Shown in pieces: positions 24,432 through 32,778 of a DNA stretch of 64,000 nucleotides. This DNA is from Solirubrobacteraceae bacterium (lineage in GTDB: Bacteria; Actinomycetota; Thermoleophilia; Solirubrobacterales; Solirubrobacteraceae), in assembly GCA_024711025.1 (NCBI GenBank), contig JANJTP010000043.1, positions 62,001-126,000 on the forward strand. The letters run 5' to 3'. A program made the translations under genes and the position numbers. Positions within the stretch are counted from its first letter, which is position 1; every line of letters begins with the position of its first letter. The notes under the pieces are model-generated. The model did not search any database and had not been told where the DNA came from. It was given only the letters and a program-made list of their open reading frames with translations.

Positions 24432-26564
24432 TCAGTCCTTGCTGTCGCCGAGGTGGAAGATGCGGTGGCGGTCGAGGTCGGCCGTCCGGCCGGGCGGGAC
24501 CGCGAGCGTGGTCGAGGGGGACTCGACGATCGCCGGGCCGACGATCCGCTGGCCGGCTCGCACGTCGTCCTGCTCGAAGACGGGCGTCTCGACGGCGCGG
24601 CCCGTCTCGGTCCACCAGATCGATCGCGTCGCCTTCGGCTCCGCCGGGTGGTCGACGAGCGGCTCGTCGGGCAGGACCGGCTTCTCGACCGGCGCGGAGG
24701 CGATGACCGCAACGGCGGTGATCGCGTAGCCGAGCTCCGGTGAGCTGGCCCCCGTCGCGTAGATCTGCGCGTAGAGCTCCTCGAAGCGCTCGACGAGCGC
24801 CTCGAGGTCGTAGGGCCGCTCATCGGGCGCCGAGACCTCGATGTCGTTGAGCTGGCCGGCGTACTGCATCCGCACGAGCCGGCGGATCTGCACGTCACCG
24901 GCGTCGACGCCCGTACGCGTGAACGCCTCGACTCCCCGCTCGGCGAGCGCGCCCCATGCGTCCCGCAGCCGCTCGCCGACGTCACCGGGCCGGTCGGGAC
25001 GCACGTCGAGCGCGTAGGTCTGGTCGAAGCGGTAGGAGAAATCGGCGCACGCACAGCCGAACGCGGAGAAGCCGGCGGCCCAGGTCGGCACGAGGACGTC
25101 GGCGTACCCGGCGCCGCGCGTGTAGCCACCGACGTGCAGCGGACCGCCGCCGCCGTAGCAGAAGAGCGTGTAGTCGACGGTCGAGTAACCCTTGCCGAGG
25201 ACCCGGGCGAGCGCCGCGTAGCGAAGCTGCTCCTCGAACAGGTCGACGATCCCGCCGGCGGCCTGCTCGAGGTCGAGGCCCAGCGGATCGGCGATCTGGC
25301 GGCGCACCGCGGCCCGGGCACGCTCCATGTCCAGCGTCACGGCGCCGCCGAGGAAGTACTCGGCGTTGAGCCGCCCGAGGACGAGGTTCAGGTCGGTGAC
25401 GGTGACCGTCTCGACCCCGCCCTCAGGCCAGGCGGTGCCGATCCTGGCGCCAGCCGAGTCGGGGCCGATCTCCGGACGGTTGGACGACGGGTCGATGCGC
25501 ACGTACGAGCCTGTCCCCGCACCGATGGACTCGATCTCGACCATCGGCAGGTTGAGCAGGAAGCGGCCGATGTCGGGGGTCTGGCGGATCGTCAGCTCCC
25601 CCTCGTTGACGAGCGCCAGGTCGAAGCTGGTGCCGCCGATGTCCGAGCAGACGGCACGGTCGACGCCGAGCTCGTCGGCGAGGTGGCGAGCGCCGACGAC
25701 GCCGCCGATCGGCCCGGAGACGAGCGTGCGCGCCAGCTCGTTCGAGTCGATCGCGATCGTCCCGCCGTGGGCCGCCATGACGCGCAGGTCGAAGCCGGCG
25801 CCGGCGTCCGATACCGCCCGCTCGAGCTTGCCGAGCTGGTGGCGCGAGGGCTCGGCCGCGTAAGCCTCGATCAGCGTCGAGTTCAGGCGCGGGAAATCGC
25901 CGCGCAGCGGGTAGAGGAGCGCCGAGAGGAAGACGGGGACCGGCTCGCCGCCGCGCTCCCGCTGGACGTCGGCGATGATCTCGCCGACCCGCCGCTCATG
26001 CGCGGGGTTGACGAAGCTCTGCAGGAGGCAGACGACGATGCCCTGGACGCCGTCGTCCAGGAGGGCGCTCGCAGCCGCACGCGCCTCCTCCTCGTAGAGC
26101 GGGATCGCCTCGTTGCCGAAGACGTCGATCCGCCCGCGCACGCCCTTCATCCGGGAGCGCGGGACGAGCGGCTCGTTGTGGTAGTGCGTCGTGACGTGGA
26201 GGCGGTCCGAGTACGTCATGCCCAGCCAGGTCTGCAGCCCGCGCTCGAGCCGCAGGTAGTCCTCCAGGCCGGCGGAGACGATGCACCCGACCTGCTGGCC
26301 CTTGCGCTCGAGCAGGCGGTTGAGCATCGCCGTGCCGGAGAAGACGCCGGAGACGATCGACGGGAAGGCCTGCTCGGCGGTGGTGCCCCACTGCGCGAGC
26401 GCATCGTCGGTCGAGGCGAGCAGGCCGCGGGACTCGTCGTCGGGCGTCGTCTGGGCCTTGCCGACGACGAACGCGCCGTCGCTGTCGACGAGGAAGCTGT
26501 CGGTCATCGTCCCGCCGGCGTCGTAGGCGATGACGCGGGGGCTGCGGCGAATGGTCACGTCCAT
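24432..26564 (-). CDS. Acetone-carboxylase-type beta subunit (hydantoinase A family)
   Basis: The 710-residue protein matches the 717-residue beta subunit of acetone carboxylase. It opens with the phosphate loop AYDAGGTMTDSFLVDSDGAF and continues VVGKAQTTPDDESRGLLAST; the second ATPase loop is DIGGTSFDLALV, and SGPIGGVVGARHLADELGVD is the hydantoinase A core. This subunit uses ATP to phosphorylate the ketone and bicarbonate. It is the first gene after a divergent GntR regulator and has a near-consensus promoter (26658-26686). The alternative reading as an N-methylhydantoinase or 5-oxoprolinase subunit is less likely given the partner gene. Confidence 0.9.
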   Translation of the reverse strand: MDVTIRRSPRVIAYDAGGTMTDSFLVDSDGAFVVGKAQTTPDDESRGLLASTDDALAQWGTTAEQAFPSIVSGVFSGTAMLNRLLERKGQQVGCIVSAGLEDYLRLERGLQTWLGMTYSDRLHVTTHYHNEPLVPRSRMKGVRGRIDVFGNEAIPLYEEEARAAASALLDDGVQGIVVCLLQSFVNPAHERRVGEIIADVQRERGGEPVPVFLSALLYPLRGDFPRLNSTLIEAYAAEPSRHQLGKLERAVSDAGAGFDLRVMAAHGGTIAIDSNELARTLVSGPIGGVVGARHLADELGVDRAVCSDIGGTSFDLALVNEGELTIRQTPDIGRFLLNLPMVEIESIGAGTGSYVRIDPSSNRPEIGPDSAGARIGTAWPEGGVETVTVTDLNLVLGRLNAEYFLGGAVTLDMERARAAVRRQIADPLGLDLEQAAGGIVDLFEEQLRYAALARVLGKGYSTVDYTLFCYGGGGPLHVGGYTRGAGYADVLVPTWAAGFSAFGCACADFSYRFDQTYALDVRPDRPGDVGERLRDAWGALAERGVEAFTRTGVDAGDVQIRRLVRMQYAGQLNDIEVSAPDERPYDLEALVERFEELYAQIYATGASSPELGYAITAVAVIASAPVEKPVLPDEPLVDHPAEPKATRSIWWTETGRAVETPVFEQDDVRAGQRIVGPAIVESPSTTLAVPPGRTADLDRHRIFHLGDSKD

Positions 26565-26657
26565 GGGAACGGCGGCTCTCCTCGGAGGGGGGCGTCGGCG
26601 CTGTGGGAGCCCGCCGGCGACGGTGCGACGGGGCGGTCGGGCTGCGACCGCATGTAA

Positions 26658-26686
26658 TGAATACAGTGTGTGCGCTTATCTGTCAA
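26658..26686 (-). promoter_or_regulatory. Promoter of the carboxylase operon
   Basis: On the minus strand TTGACA (26681-26686) and TATTCA (26658-26663) are 17 bases apart. Spacer positions 6-13 read GCGCACAC, matching the GCGTACAY found in the same register in the two SDR promoters at 41.4 and 42.3 kb. Confidence 0.7.
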
Positions 26687-26711
26687 GCGGGTCCCTGGCC
26701 GATGTGTCGCT

Positions 26712-26741
26712 TTGCATCCATAGGATGCAGGCGGTTAGACT
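26712..26741 (+). promoter_or_regulatory. Promoter and autoregulatory palindrome of the GntR gene
   Basis: TTGCAT (26712-26717) and TAGACT (26736-26741) are 18 bases apart and the ATG follows after six bases, so the mRNA is probably leaderless. A perfect 7-bp inverted repeat, TGCATCC (26713-26719) and GGATGCA (26723-26729), overlaps the -35 box and is a likely binding site for the regulator itself. Confidence 0.6.
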
Positions 26742-26747
26742 GCGGAC

Positions 26748-27461
26748 ATGCCGCCCAAGACCGTCGACGACGAGCCGCTCCCACTCGATCTCTCGCTCGA
26801 CGGCGCCGAGGCCGACGAGCCGCTCGTCGACTCGGTCTACCGCGCGCTGCGCGACGCGATCTGCGACGGGCGGCTCGAGGCGAACCGCAAGCTCGCCCAG
26901 ATCCCACTCGCCGAGTACCTGGGGATCTCGCGCACGCCGGTGCGCGACGCGCTCCAGCGACTCGCGCAGGAGGGCCTCGTCCGTGCGGTCTCCTGGCGCG
27001 GCTTCGTCGTCAGCGAGTTCTCCTCGCGCGACGTGCTCGACATCTACGAGGTGCGCATCGCGCTCGAGCCGCTGGCGGTCGGCGATGCCGTCCCGCGCTA
27101 CACGCGGATGGACGTCGCGCGCCTCGCCGACAACTGCGCCTCGCTCGCCGCGACGCCGGTCGAGGACGTCGGCCGCCTCTACGACCTCAACAGCGAGTTC
27201 CACCGCGAGCTCGTCGCGCCCAGCGACAACCGGCTGCTCGTGCGGCTGCTCGACCAGCTCTGGCAGATGCCCGCCTCGCTGCGGCTCTTCCACGCTCAGG
27301 CGGCGCTCGGCACCGCCCTCAAGGAAAGCGTCGTCGCCCACCGCGGGATCGTCGCGGCGATCGAGGCCGGCGACGTCGAGCTTGCGGTCGAGCGCACGCG
27401 CGAGCACATCCGCCGCGCCCAGCTCGAGACGATCGACGCGCTCGACGAGCCGGCGCGCTGA
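26748..27461 (+). CDS. GntR-family (FadR-type, FCD domain) transcriptional regulator
   Basis: The 237-residue protein has a winged helix at about 25-95 (VDSVYRALRDAICDGRLEAN, LAEYLGISRTPVRDALQRLA) and an all-helical FCD effector domain (DIYEVRIALEPLAVGDAVPR, SEFHRELVAPSDNRLLVRLL, ESVVAHRGIVAAIEAGDVEL). The FCD domain normally binds a carboxylic acid, often through a metal held by Asp and His residues. Its position divergent from the carboxylase genes makes it the probable regulator of those genes and, through the shared promoter word, of the SDR-led operon. Confidence 0.92.
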   Translation: MPPKTVDDEPLPLDLSLDGAEADEPLVDSVYRALRDAICDGRLEANRKLAQIPLAEYLGISRTPVRDALQRLAQEGLVRAVSWRGFVVSEFSSRDVLDIYEVRIALEPLAVGDAVPRYTRMDVARLADNCASLAATPVEDVGRLYDLNSEFHRELVAPSDNRLLVRLLDQLWQMPASLRLFHAQAALGTALKESVVAHRGIVAAIEAGDVELAVERTREHIRRAQLETIDALDEPAR

Positions 27462-27498
27462 CCGCCGGAGGCGGTGACCGGCGCACCGCGCCCGCCGG

Positions 27499-28707
27499 TC
27501 AGCCCGGCTCGCCATCCCGACCGGCCCCGGCGGGCGCCGAGAGTTCCGTCAGCACCTCCTCGGTGTGCTCGCCGAGGCGCGGAGCCGGGGCTCCGATGCT
27601 CAGCGGCGTGCGCGAGAGCGAGAACGGTGAGCCGATCGTCCAGATCGTCCCGGCCGTCGGGTGCTCGAGCTCGACGATGCCGCCGCGCGCCACCAGGTGC
27701 GGATCGGCGAAGAGATCCTCGACGTCGAGGATCGGCCCGCACGGGACGCCGCTGGCCTCCAGCAGCGACAGCCAGTGCGCCGCCGGCTCGGCTGAGAAGG
27801 TGTCGGTCAGCTCCGCCGCGAGAACCTCCTGGTGCTCCACGCGAGCAGGATTCGTCGCGAAGCGCGCATCGCCGGCCAGCTCCGGACGCTCCAGCGCCTC
27901 GCAGAGCCTGACGAAGTTGCGATCGGTGGCGATCGCCAGGTTGAACCAGCCGTCGGCGGCGTGAAACGGCCCGTACGGAGCGACGTCACCCCACGCCGAG
28001 AGCTCGATCTCGTCGGCGGCGGTGACCATGCGGTACGCCTGCGCGTAGAGGATCGCCTGGAACAGGTCGGCCTGGACGAGCTGACCGAGCCCGTCGACCG
28101 CTCGCGCGTAGAGCGCGGCGAGGATGCCCTGCGTCGCCAGTGAGGCGCAGTACGTGTCGGCGACGGTGACGACCATCAACCGCGGATCTCCGACACCGCC
28201 CTGGCGCGCCATCACGCCGCCCATACCCTGGAGGATGAGGTCGAACGCCGGACGGTCGCGATACGGCCCGTCCGGCCCGAAGCCGGTGATCGAGCAGTAG
28301 ACGAGACCCTCGTTCTCCTCGCGCAGCGTCTCGTAGTCGATGCCCAGCCGCTCGGTCACGCCGGGGCGGAAGTTCTCGATGACGACGTCGGCCCGGCCCG
28401 CCAGCTGCTGCGCCCGACTGCGCCCCTCAGCCGTCTTCAGGTCGATGACGACGCTGCGCTTGCCACGGCCGAGCGCCATGTAGTTCATGCCCTCGCCGCC
28501 GAGAAACGGCGGCCCGAAGTGCCGCGCCTCGTCACCGCCCGGAGCCTCGACCTTGACGACCTGCGCGCCGAGGTCGGCGAGCGTCATGCTGGCCAGCGGG
28601 CCGGCGAACAGGCGCGAGAAGTCGAGCACGCGGATTCCCGCGAGGGGCCCCGGGGCGCTCGGCCGGGCCGGCGGGCGGGGCCGCGGCGGAGTCTCCGCGC
28701 CACTCAT
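27499..28707 (-). CDS. Family III CoA-transferase (CaiB/BaiF type)
   Basis: The 402-residue protein has the interlocked-dimer CoA-transferase pattern: LAGIRVLDFSRLFAGPLASM at the start, LGAQVVKVEAPGGDEARHFG, IENFRPGVTERLGIDYETL and the catalytic aspartate in RPAFDLILQGMGG. It moves CoA between carboxylic acids. In this operon it could activate the carboxylic acid made by the upstream enzymes before thiolysis; that is inference. Its ATG overlaps the stop of the gamma-glutamyl hydrolase gene (ATGA). It is the last gene of the minus-strand run and converges on the GntR gene. Confidence 0.9.
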   Translation of the reverse strand: MSGAETPPRPRPPARPSAPGPLAGIRVLDFSRLFAGPLASMTLADLGAQVVKVEAPGGDEARHFGPPFLGGEGMNYMALGRGKRSVVIDLKTAEGRSRAQQLAGRADVVIENFRPGVTERLGIDYETLREENEGLVYCSITGFGPDGPYRDRPAFDLILQGMGGVMARQGGVGDPRLMVVTVADTYCASLATQGILAALYARAVDGLGQLVQADLFQAILYAQAYRMVTAADEIELSAWGDVAPYGPFHAADGWFNLAIATDRNFVRLCEALERPELAGDARFATNPARVEHQEVLAAELTDTFSAEPAAHWLSLLEASGVPCGPILDVEDLFADPHLVARGGIVELEHPTAGTIWTIGSPFSLSRTPLSIGAPAPRLGEHTEEVLTELSAPAGAGRDGEPG

Positions 28708-29435
28708 GCGGGCACCCTCGCCGGCGCGGGTCGGCGCGCCTCGCGCACCACCCAGTCATAGACGAGCTGGTGCGTCGGCGCGCGATCGAGGCCCAGCTCC
28801 GGGTGCCAGATGACGCCGAGCACCCGTGACTCGCGGTCCTCGACGGCCTCGACGGAGCCGTCGGCCGCGACCACCGACGCGACGAGTCCCTCGCCGATGC
28901 GCGCCGGTGCCTGGTGGTGGACGCACGTCGCGTCGACCTCCGAGCGCCCGAAGACCTCGCGGGCCAGCGTCTCGGGCACGACGCCGACGTTGTGGACGCG
29001 CATCGACCCCAGCTCGGGGGAGTGCGCATCCCGTGCCGCGGGGTGCTCGACTCCGTCGCGCAGCGTGCCGCCGTAGGCGACGTTGATCAGCTCCATGCCG
29101 CGGCAGATGCCGAGCACCGGGATCCCGCGCTCGCGGGCCCCCGCCAGGAGAGCCAGCTCGAAGCGATCGCGCACCGGGTCGGCGTCGAGCGCCGCCTTCG
29201 GCGGGCCGCCGTAGAGCTCCGGTGACAGGTCGCAGCCGCCGGAGAGCACGAGGCCGTCGAGCAGCTCGAGCGTCGCGTCGACGACCGCGTCGACGTCCTC
29301 GTCGACCGAGGGCAGGACGAGCGGGGTGCCGCCGGCGCGCACGACGGCACGCACATAGGCGCGGCCGACGTAGTGCGAGGCCAGCTCGCCCTCGGTCACC
29401 GGCATCCCGCCGCGTCCGCTCGACAGCCCGATCAT
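28704..29435 (-). CDS. Class I glutamine-amidotransferase-like gamma-glutamyl hydrolase (PuuD-like, C26)
   Basis: The 243-residue protein has the peptidase C26/PuuD fold, with LDGLVLSGGCDLSPELYG, the nucleophile elbow IPVLGICRGMELINV (Cys), and the His-Glu pair in GVIWHPELGLDR. PuuD-like enzymes hydrolyse gamma-glutamyl amides such as gamma-glutamyl-GABA. That fits the two glutamine-synthetase-family genes in the same operon, which would make such amides. The ATG at 29435 is likely, although an upstream in-frame GTG at 29475 is possible. Confidence 0.85.
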   Translation of the reverse strand: MIGLSSGRGGMPVTEGELASHYVGRAYVRAVVRAGGTPLVLPSVDEDVDAVVDATLELLDGLVLSGGCDLSPELYGGPPKAALDADPVRDRFELALLAGARERGIPVLGICRGMELINVAYGGTLRDGVEHPAARDAHSPELGSMRVHNVGVVPETLAREVFGRSEVDATCVHHQAPARIGEGLVASVVAADGSVEAVEDRESRVLGVIWHPELGLDRAPTHQLVYDWVVREARRPAPARVPA

Positions 29436-29563
29436 GGGGCGACCGGCCGCGTTGACTGTGTTTGATGCATTCACTTGCGTGCTCCAGCTTCTACCGTGTT
29501 CTCCTAGGACAGCAGCTCGACGCTCGGGGCCCATGCCGGCGCGGGCCCGCCGTCCGGCGAGCC

Positions 29564-31333
29564 TCAGGCGCGCGTCGCCAGCACGTCGCGCAGGCCGATC
29601 GCCATCTCCTCCACCGTGTCGCACGGAACGATTCCCTCGTCGCGCAGCATCGACCGCACGTCGACGGCCTCGGCGCCATCGAGGTCCTCGTTCAGCCGAC
29701 CGCCGAAGAAGACAGCCGGCCGTACGCCACGCGCATCGAGCTGCTCGTGGAGTTGGCGGCCGAGGCTCAGCGCCATCCCGTTGTACGTCGACATCGCGAT
29801 CGCGTCGGCGGCGGTTTCGACGGCGACCTTCGCGATCTCCGGCGAGTGGACGCTGGTCCCGAGGTCGACGACCTTCGCACCGCACGCGCCGAGCGCCTCG
29901 GTCACGACGAACAGCCCGTACTCGTGGATGTCGCCGGACGCCGCGACGACCCTGATCCCGCGCAGGTCGGGCAGCGGGCCGGAGCGGCGCAGGTTGGCGA
30001 GCACCTCGTCCTTGCGGGCGAGCAGCCTGACCAGCGTGTCGCTGGCGACGACCGGCTCGAAGCCGCGCGGATAGCCGGAATGCGGCTCGCCGGCGTTGAA
30101 GAGCTCCTCGATGGTGGAAGCGCCGAGGCGCCTCGTAGCCAGCAGCAGCGCCAGCGGGTCCCTGATGTCGACCCCGATGTCCTCCAGCCCCGACAGCAGG
30201 TTCGCGAGCACGCGCCGGCCCCCCGCGACCATCCGATCGCGCATCTCATAGATCGGGGCCCAGTCGATGATCCCCGGACAGGCGCGGGCCCGCTGCTCGG
30301 CTTCGTTGGCGATGACGAGCGAGTCGATCAGCTCGGAAACCGTCGGTATGCGCGTCGCCTCGGAGACCGGCGTCGCGTGGACGGCGCCACCGGTCGGATG
30401 CTTCAACTCGCGCGCGATCGTGTACATGACGTCGGTCGCAACGATCACGGCGTTGCGATCGAAGTCCTCCTCGACGCCGAACGAGTTCGTGTCGCCGTGG
30501 GTGAACGACGGCGGAACGCGATTGACGTTGGCGACCTCCATCGCCAGCCCGAACGCCTGCTTGCGGATGGGGTCGGCGAACGTCGAGCCGTAGCTCTGCG
30601 AGTGGGCGGCGCCGATCAGCTCCTCGGCGACGTAGCGATGGAACATGCACCAGCCGAGCGACGTCGCCAGGTCGTGGAACGAGGCGCAGAAGCCGTCCTC
30701 CACATAGGACTCGAGCACCACGCCGTCGGAGCGCTTGGCCGCGATCATCGCGACGGCCTGCACGGCGCGGGCCATCTGCTCGACGTCGTCATCCCAGAGC
30801 GGGTAGCCGTACTGGTGCTGGGCGAGGCTCCCGATGTAGCCGAAGCCGGCGCGCAGCAGCGCCTCCGTGTTGATCACCGCCGCCGGACTCCCGACGTTGT
30901 GGTCGTTCCAGACCGGCATCACCGGGGTGTCCCGCGCCGCGCCGACCCAGTCGGCCTCGTCGTACATCATGATCCCCGTCTCGGCCAGCGCCTGCTCGCG
31001 CAGGCCCGGCGGCAGGCCCATGCGTCGATCGGGGATCAGCGAGACGCGGTCGAGCCGGAAGCCGCGCCGCTTGCCGGCGGCGGCGATCTCGTTGATCGCG
31101 TCGCCGGTCTCCGCCCACGTCTTGTAGCCGAGGTTGATGTAGGTGGTGATCGTGCCGTCGTCGCGGCAACGCTCCTTGAAGGCACGATCGCTCGCGGCGC
31201 CGTGGATCTCCGTGTAGCGCGCGCGGCCGACCGGAATCGCCTCGGCGCGCTCCTTCGCCTCGCGTACCAGCCGACGGCCGTCGGGGAGATCGGACGGGAT
31301 GAGCTGTTGCAGATCGACCTGCGGCGAGGCCAT
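29564..31333 (-). CDS. B12-dependent glutamate-mutase-like protein, E and S domains fused
   Basis: An ATG at 31333 with an AGGAG ribosome-binding site gives 589 residues. Residues 1 to about 440 resemble the catalytic E subunit of methylaspartate (glutamate) mutase (TITTYINLGYKTWAETGDAI, MPVWNDHNVGSPAAVINTEA). Residues about 455-589 are a cobalamin-binding domain like the S subunit, with GDIHEYG (467-473, the DxHxxG motif supplying the lower cobalt ligand), STYNGMA and FFGGRLNED. In known systems these are two proteins. The family carries out radical carbon-skeleton rearrangements with adenosylcobalamin. The neighbouring GlmL-type gene supports this. The substrate need not be glutamate. Confidence 0.85.
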   Translation of the reverse strand: MASPQVDLQQLIPSDLPDGRRLVREAKERAEAIPVGRARYTEIHGAASDRAFKERCRDDGTITTYINLGYKTWAETGDAINEIAAAGKRRGFRLDRVSLIPDRRMGLPPGLREQALAETGIMMYDEADWVGAARDTPVMPVWNDHNVGSPAAVINTEALLRAGFGYIGSLAQHQYGYPLWDDDVEQMARAVQAVAMIAAKRSDGVVLESYVEDGFCASFHDLATSLGWCMFHRYVAEELIGAAHSQSYGSTFADPIRKQAFGLAMEVANVNRVPPSFTHGDTNSFGVEEDFDRNAVIVATDVMYTIARELKHPTGGAVHATPVSEATRIPTVSELIDSLVIANEAEQRARACPGIIDWAPIYEMRDRMVAGGRRVLANLLSGLEDIGVDIRDPLALLLATRRLGASTIEELFNAGEPHSGYPRGFEPVVASDTLVRLLARKDEVLANLRRSGPLPDLRGIRVVAASGDIHEYGLFVVTEALGACGAKVVDLGTSVHSPEIAKVAVETAADAIAMSTYNGMALSLGRQLHEQLDARGVRPAVFFGGRLNEDLDGAEAVDVRSMLRDEGIVPCDTVEEMAIGLRDVLATRA

Positions 31334-32778
31334 CAAATTCTCCTGGCGGGTTCGTGGGTCGACGAGGCGAGCTCGGCCTCGAGGAGGGCTCGGGCCGCGT
31401 GCTCGTCCTCGCCGGCGAGCAGGCCGGCGGCGGCGAGCACGTAGCGCTCGTCCACCGCGGCGCGCGCCGCGCGCGGCAGCAGCCGCTCCTCGCGGCCGCG
31501 GTGGGCGAGCGCGAGGCAGCCCTCGATGTCCGCGGAGCCGATGCGCCCGAAGATCCCTCCGGTTCCGAGGACGAGCGGGACATGGGTGAGGTCGCGCCCG
31601 TCGCGCTCGAGCACCGCGCCGTCGGCGGTCAGCGTGACGCGGCGCTGCCCGGCGTGGCGGCGTAGCGCGACAGCTATGGCGGCACGTGCGAGCCGGCAGT
31701 CGATCTCCTGCTCGAACGGGCTGTCGGGCAGGTACGCCGGCTCAGCGGCGCGCAGGGCGGCCGGCTCAACCAGCGTGTCGCGCTCGTCGTCGGTCAGCAG
31801 ACCCTCGCCGTACGCGGCATCGACGATCCCGGGGGCATTCCAGCGCATTCCGAGGTCGGCCTCGACGGTCCGGGCGCTCACGGCCTGGGGCAGTAGGCTC
31901 CGCTTGTAGCCCTTGGACTCGGCAGCCTCGCCGGGCAGCGTCGAGTGTACGTCGGTCGTCGCACCGCCGACGTCGACGACGATCACCCCGCCCGGCAGGC
32001 CGCGGTCGGCGAGCACTCGCGCGAGGAGTTCGACCCCGGTCAGCACGGCGTCCGGTGTCGCCATCCGCACGAGCCGTTCGAGGCGACCCTCCGCGCCCGC
32101 GAGCTTGCCGCCGATAACGTGGCTGATGAACAGCTCCCGGATCACGTCGCGTACGCCGTCCGGGGCGAGCGAACCGATCTCCGGCATGACGTTGGGTGCA
32201 CGCACCACGCACCGACCGGCGGCCGCGAGGACGGCCTCCGCCTGGGGCTGTGCGTCGACGTTCCCAGCGATCACAATCGGCACGTCGCCGGCCTCGCCGG
32301 CGAGCGCGGATGCGCTCGACAGCAGCGTCGTGGACTCCCCGCCGTCGGTGCCGCCGACAAGCAAGAGGATGTCGGGAGCGTCGGCGAGCAGCTCACGCGC
32401 GCCGGCGGCATCGGCGAGCCCGCCGCTGACGACACGTACCACCCTCGCGCCGGCGCTCAGCGCCGCCATGCGGCCCGCCTCGGCGGTGAGGTCCTCGACG
32501 AGCCCGACAACCCCGAGCCTGAGCCCGCCTCCGGCACTCGAGCAGGCGACCATGCGTTCCGGCTCGATCCCGGGCAGCACGCGCTCGAGCTCAGCAAGGG
32601 CGCCTTCGAGACCCTCGAAGACGTCGGTGTCGACCGTCGTGCGGTGCTGGACGGAGCCGAGCAACGCGCCCTGGGCGCTGATCGCGCGCAGCTTGGTGAA
32701 CGTGCTGCCGAAGTCGACGAGCGCAATGACCTCGCCGACACCCGCCGCACCGTTGGCGCTCGCTCCCGCACCGCTCAT
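31333..32778 (-). CDS. GlmL/MutL-type ATPase
   Basis: The 481-residue protein has the actin-like ATPase fold of GlmL: IALVDFGSTFTKLRAISAQG (phosphate-1 loop), DILLLVGGTDGGESTTLLSS, GGVIVVDVGGATTDVHSTLP (phosphate-2 loop) and LGTGGIFGRIGSADIEGCLA near the end. GlmL proteins accompany glutamate mutase and are thought to act as chaperones or reactivators of the B12 enzyme. The stop overlaps the start of the mutase (TGATG), and its own start overlaps the glutamine-synthetase-family gene. I chose the ATG at 32778; an upstream codon at 32814 lies inside the preceding gene. Confidence 0.88.
   Translation of the reverse strand: MSGAGASANGAAGVGEVIALVDFGSTFTKLRAISAQGALLGSVQHRTTVDTDVFEGLEGALAELERVLPGIEPERMVACSSAGGGLRLGVVGLVEDLTAEAGRMAALSAGARVVRVVSGGLADAAGARELLADAPDILLLVGGTDGGESTTLLSSASALAGEAGDVPIVIAGNVDAQPQAEAVLAAAGRCVVRAPNVMPEIGSLAPDGVRDVIRELFISHVIGGKLAGAEGRLERLVRMATPDAVLTGVELLARVLADRGLPGGVIVVDVGGATTDVHSTLPGEAAESKGYKRSLLPQAVSARTVEADLGMRWNAPGIVDAAYGEGLLTDDERDTLVEPAALRAAEPAYLPDSPFEQEIDCRLARAAIAVALRRHAGQRRVTLTADGAVLERDGRDLTHVPLVLGTGGIFGRIGSADIEGCLALAHRGREERLLPRAARAAVDERYVLAAAGLLAGEDEHAARALLEAELASSTHEPARRI

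Noticed and set aside
24400-26657. Long plus-strand frames opposite the carboxylase genes
   Set aside because: The minus strand carries full-length carboxylase subunits; the plus frames lack motifs and ribosome-binding sites.
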